Below are positions 6,772 through 7,796 of a DNA stretch of 7,796 nucleotides, one piece after another. Source of the DNA: Pseudomonadota bacterium (GTDB taxonomy: Bacteria > Pseudomonadota > Gammaproteobacteria > UBA5335); NCBI GenBank assembly GCA_021783685.1, contig JAJXTQ010000082.1:1-7796 (forward strand), in the 5' to 3' direction. Below the pieces are notes generated by a model that worked only from the letters and a program-made list of their open reading frames with translations, did no database searches and was not told the DNA's origin. Position 1 is the first letter of the stretch. Each line of letters opens with the position of its first letter. The translations under genes were made by a program, and so were the position numbers.

Positions 6772-7796
6772 TTTCCGCTTTCTTCATCCGTCGGCCTGTC
6801 TTTGCCTCGGTGCTCTCGATCGTCATTGTCCTGGCAGGGCTGATGGCCATGCGGGCGCTGCCGATCGCCCAGTACCCGGAAATCGTTCCACCGGAGGTGT
6901 CGGTCAGCACCACCTACCCCGGCGCCAGTGCCGAGGTGATCGCCGAGACCGTGGCCGCGCCCATAGAGCAGGAAATCAACGGCGTCGAGAACATGATCTA
7001 CATGCGCTCGGTGGCCTCCGCCAGCGGCCAGCTGCGCATTACCGTGAGCTTCGCCATCGGCACCGACCCCGACCAGGCCACCATCGACGTCAACAACCGC
7101 GTCAAGGCAGCCGAAGCGCGTCTGCCCGAGGAGGTGCGCCGCCAAGGCGTGCGGGTGCAGAAGCGCTCCAGCAGCATCCTGGCATTGATCGCCATGAATT
7201 CGCCCACCGGGCAGTACGACTCGGTGTTCATCAGCAACTATGCGCTGCTGAACGTCATCGATGAGATCAAACGTATCCCCGGTGTCGGCGATGCGTCCCT
7301 GTTCGGCCAGAAAGACTATTCGATGCGCATCTGGTTGCGCCCGGACAAGCTGGCGCAATTCAACCTGACGGCCAGCGACGTGGCACAGGCGATTCAGGAA
7401 CAGAATGCCCAGTTTGCAGCCGGGCAGTTCGGCCAGGAACCGATCAGCGGTGAGAACGCCTACACCTACACCGTCAATACGCAGGGGCGCCTGGCCGACC
7501 CCGCAGCCTTCGGGCGCATCATCCTGCGCTCGGACCCATCCGGTGCGACCTTGCGGCTGAGCGACGTTGCCCGGGTGGAGCTGGGCGCGCAGGACTACAA
7601 TTTCGAAGCGACCTTCGGCGGCAAGCCGGCCGTTCCCATCGGGCTGTATCTGCAGCCGGGCGCCAATGCCCTCGAGACCGTGGACGCGATCCGTGCCAAG
7701 ATGGCCGAAATTTCCCAGCGCTTTCCGGACGGCCTCGCATACGAGATTCCCTTCGACACCACCAAGTTCGTGCGGGTATCGATCGAGGAGGTGATC
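6768..7796 (+). CDS. RND efflux pump inner-membrane transporter, HAE1 (AcrB/MexB/MexF) family, partial at the 3' edge
   Basis: This is a proton-driven trimeric drug exporter. Only the first 343 codons are in the window, and the frame is open to the edge; family members run about 1,030-1,050 residues. [13 protein letters not shown] is the hallmark HAE1 start, followed by TM1 (about 10-28, [15 protein letters not shown]). Next comes the porter/docking region: [12 protein letters not shown] (31-42), [26 protein letters not shown] (64-79), GTDPDQA, then [12 protein letters not shown] (109-120). Further hallmarks are [10 protein letters not shown] (171-180), [21 protein letters not shown] (211-220), [12 protein letters not shown] and PGANALE (297-303). 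The segment [11 protein letters not shown] is one residue longer than AcrB's FGSQYAMRIW and resembles MexF-like pumps. The proton-relay residues of TM4 and TM10 lie beyond the edge, so activity cannot be judged. A partner outer-membrane channel, if encoded here, would be further downstream. Confidence 0.96.
   Translation, partial: MISAFFIRRPVFASVLSIVIVLAGLMAMRALPIAQYPEIVPPEVSVSTTYPGASAEVIAETVAAPIEQEINGVENMIYMRSVASASGQLRITVSFAIGTDPDQATIDVNNRVKAAEARLPEEVRRQGVRVQKRSSSILALIAMNSPTGQYDSVFISNYALLNVIDEIKRIPGVGDASLFGQKDYSMRIWLRPDKLAQFNLTASDVAQAIQEQNAQFAAGQFGQEPISGENAYTYTVNTQGRLADPAAFGRIILRSDPSGATLRLSDVARVELGAQDYNFEATFGGKPAVPIGLYLQPGANALETVDAIRAKMAEISQRFPDGLAYEIPFDTTKFVRVSIEEVI

Overview
The window is high-GC DNA (roughly 60-65% by eye) with tightly packed genes and strong Shine-Dalgarno sites. 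Its gene content points to a proteobacterium, most likely a high-GC gammaproteobacterium. It has a full-length Rep helicase very close to the E. coli type, an otsB-otsA trehalose pair in the E. coli gene order, and an AcrR/TtgR-type repressor divergent from an RND efflux operon. No ribosomal RNA or other taxonomic marker is present, so I do not name a genus. I see no insertion sequence, phage gene, tRNA, CRISPR array or other sign of recent transfer. This looks like ordinary chromosomal backbone.

Layout: (1) 1-118 is a short upstream stretch with no recognisable gene. (2) 119-2131 (+) is the Rep superfamily 1 helicase. (3) It converges, with an 18-bp gap, on otsA (2150-3667, minus). otsA is preceded on the minus strand by otsB (3775-4593). 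Together they form a two-step trehalose pathway: UDP-glucose plus glucose-6-phosphate gives trehalose-6-phosphate, and then trehalose. (4) A 129-bp gap with two GC-rich inverted repeats separates otsB from a TetR-family repressor (4723-5331, minus). (5) A 189-bp divergent control region (5332-5520) holds two tandem AcrR/TtgR-like operator sequences, overlapping opposed -10 boxes and a perfect hairpin in the leader. (6) 5521-6771 (+) is the lipoprotein adaptor of a tripartite efflux pump. It overlaps by ATGA the start of the inner-membrane RND transporter (6768 to the window edge, first 343 residues only).

How the parts work together: the TetR protein is most likely the local repressor of both itself and the adaptor-pump operon. 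Its recognition helix closely resembles that of AcrR, and the DNA between the two divergent genes carries a site strongly resembling the known AcrR and TtgR operators. The trehalose genes are an osmoprotection and stress module lying downstream of the repressor on the same strand. The most notable signal in the window is the operator architecture at 5347-5407. I found nothing that supports a wholly new biological system.
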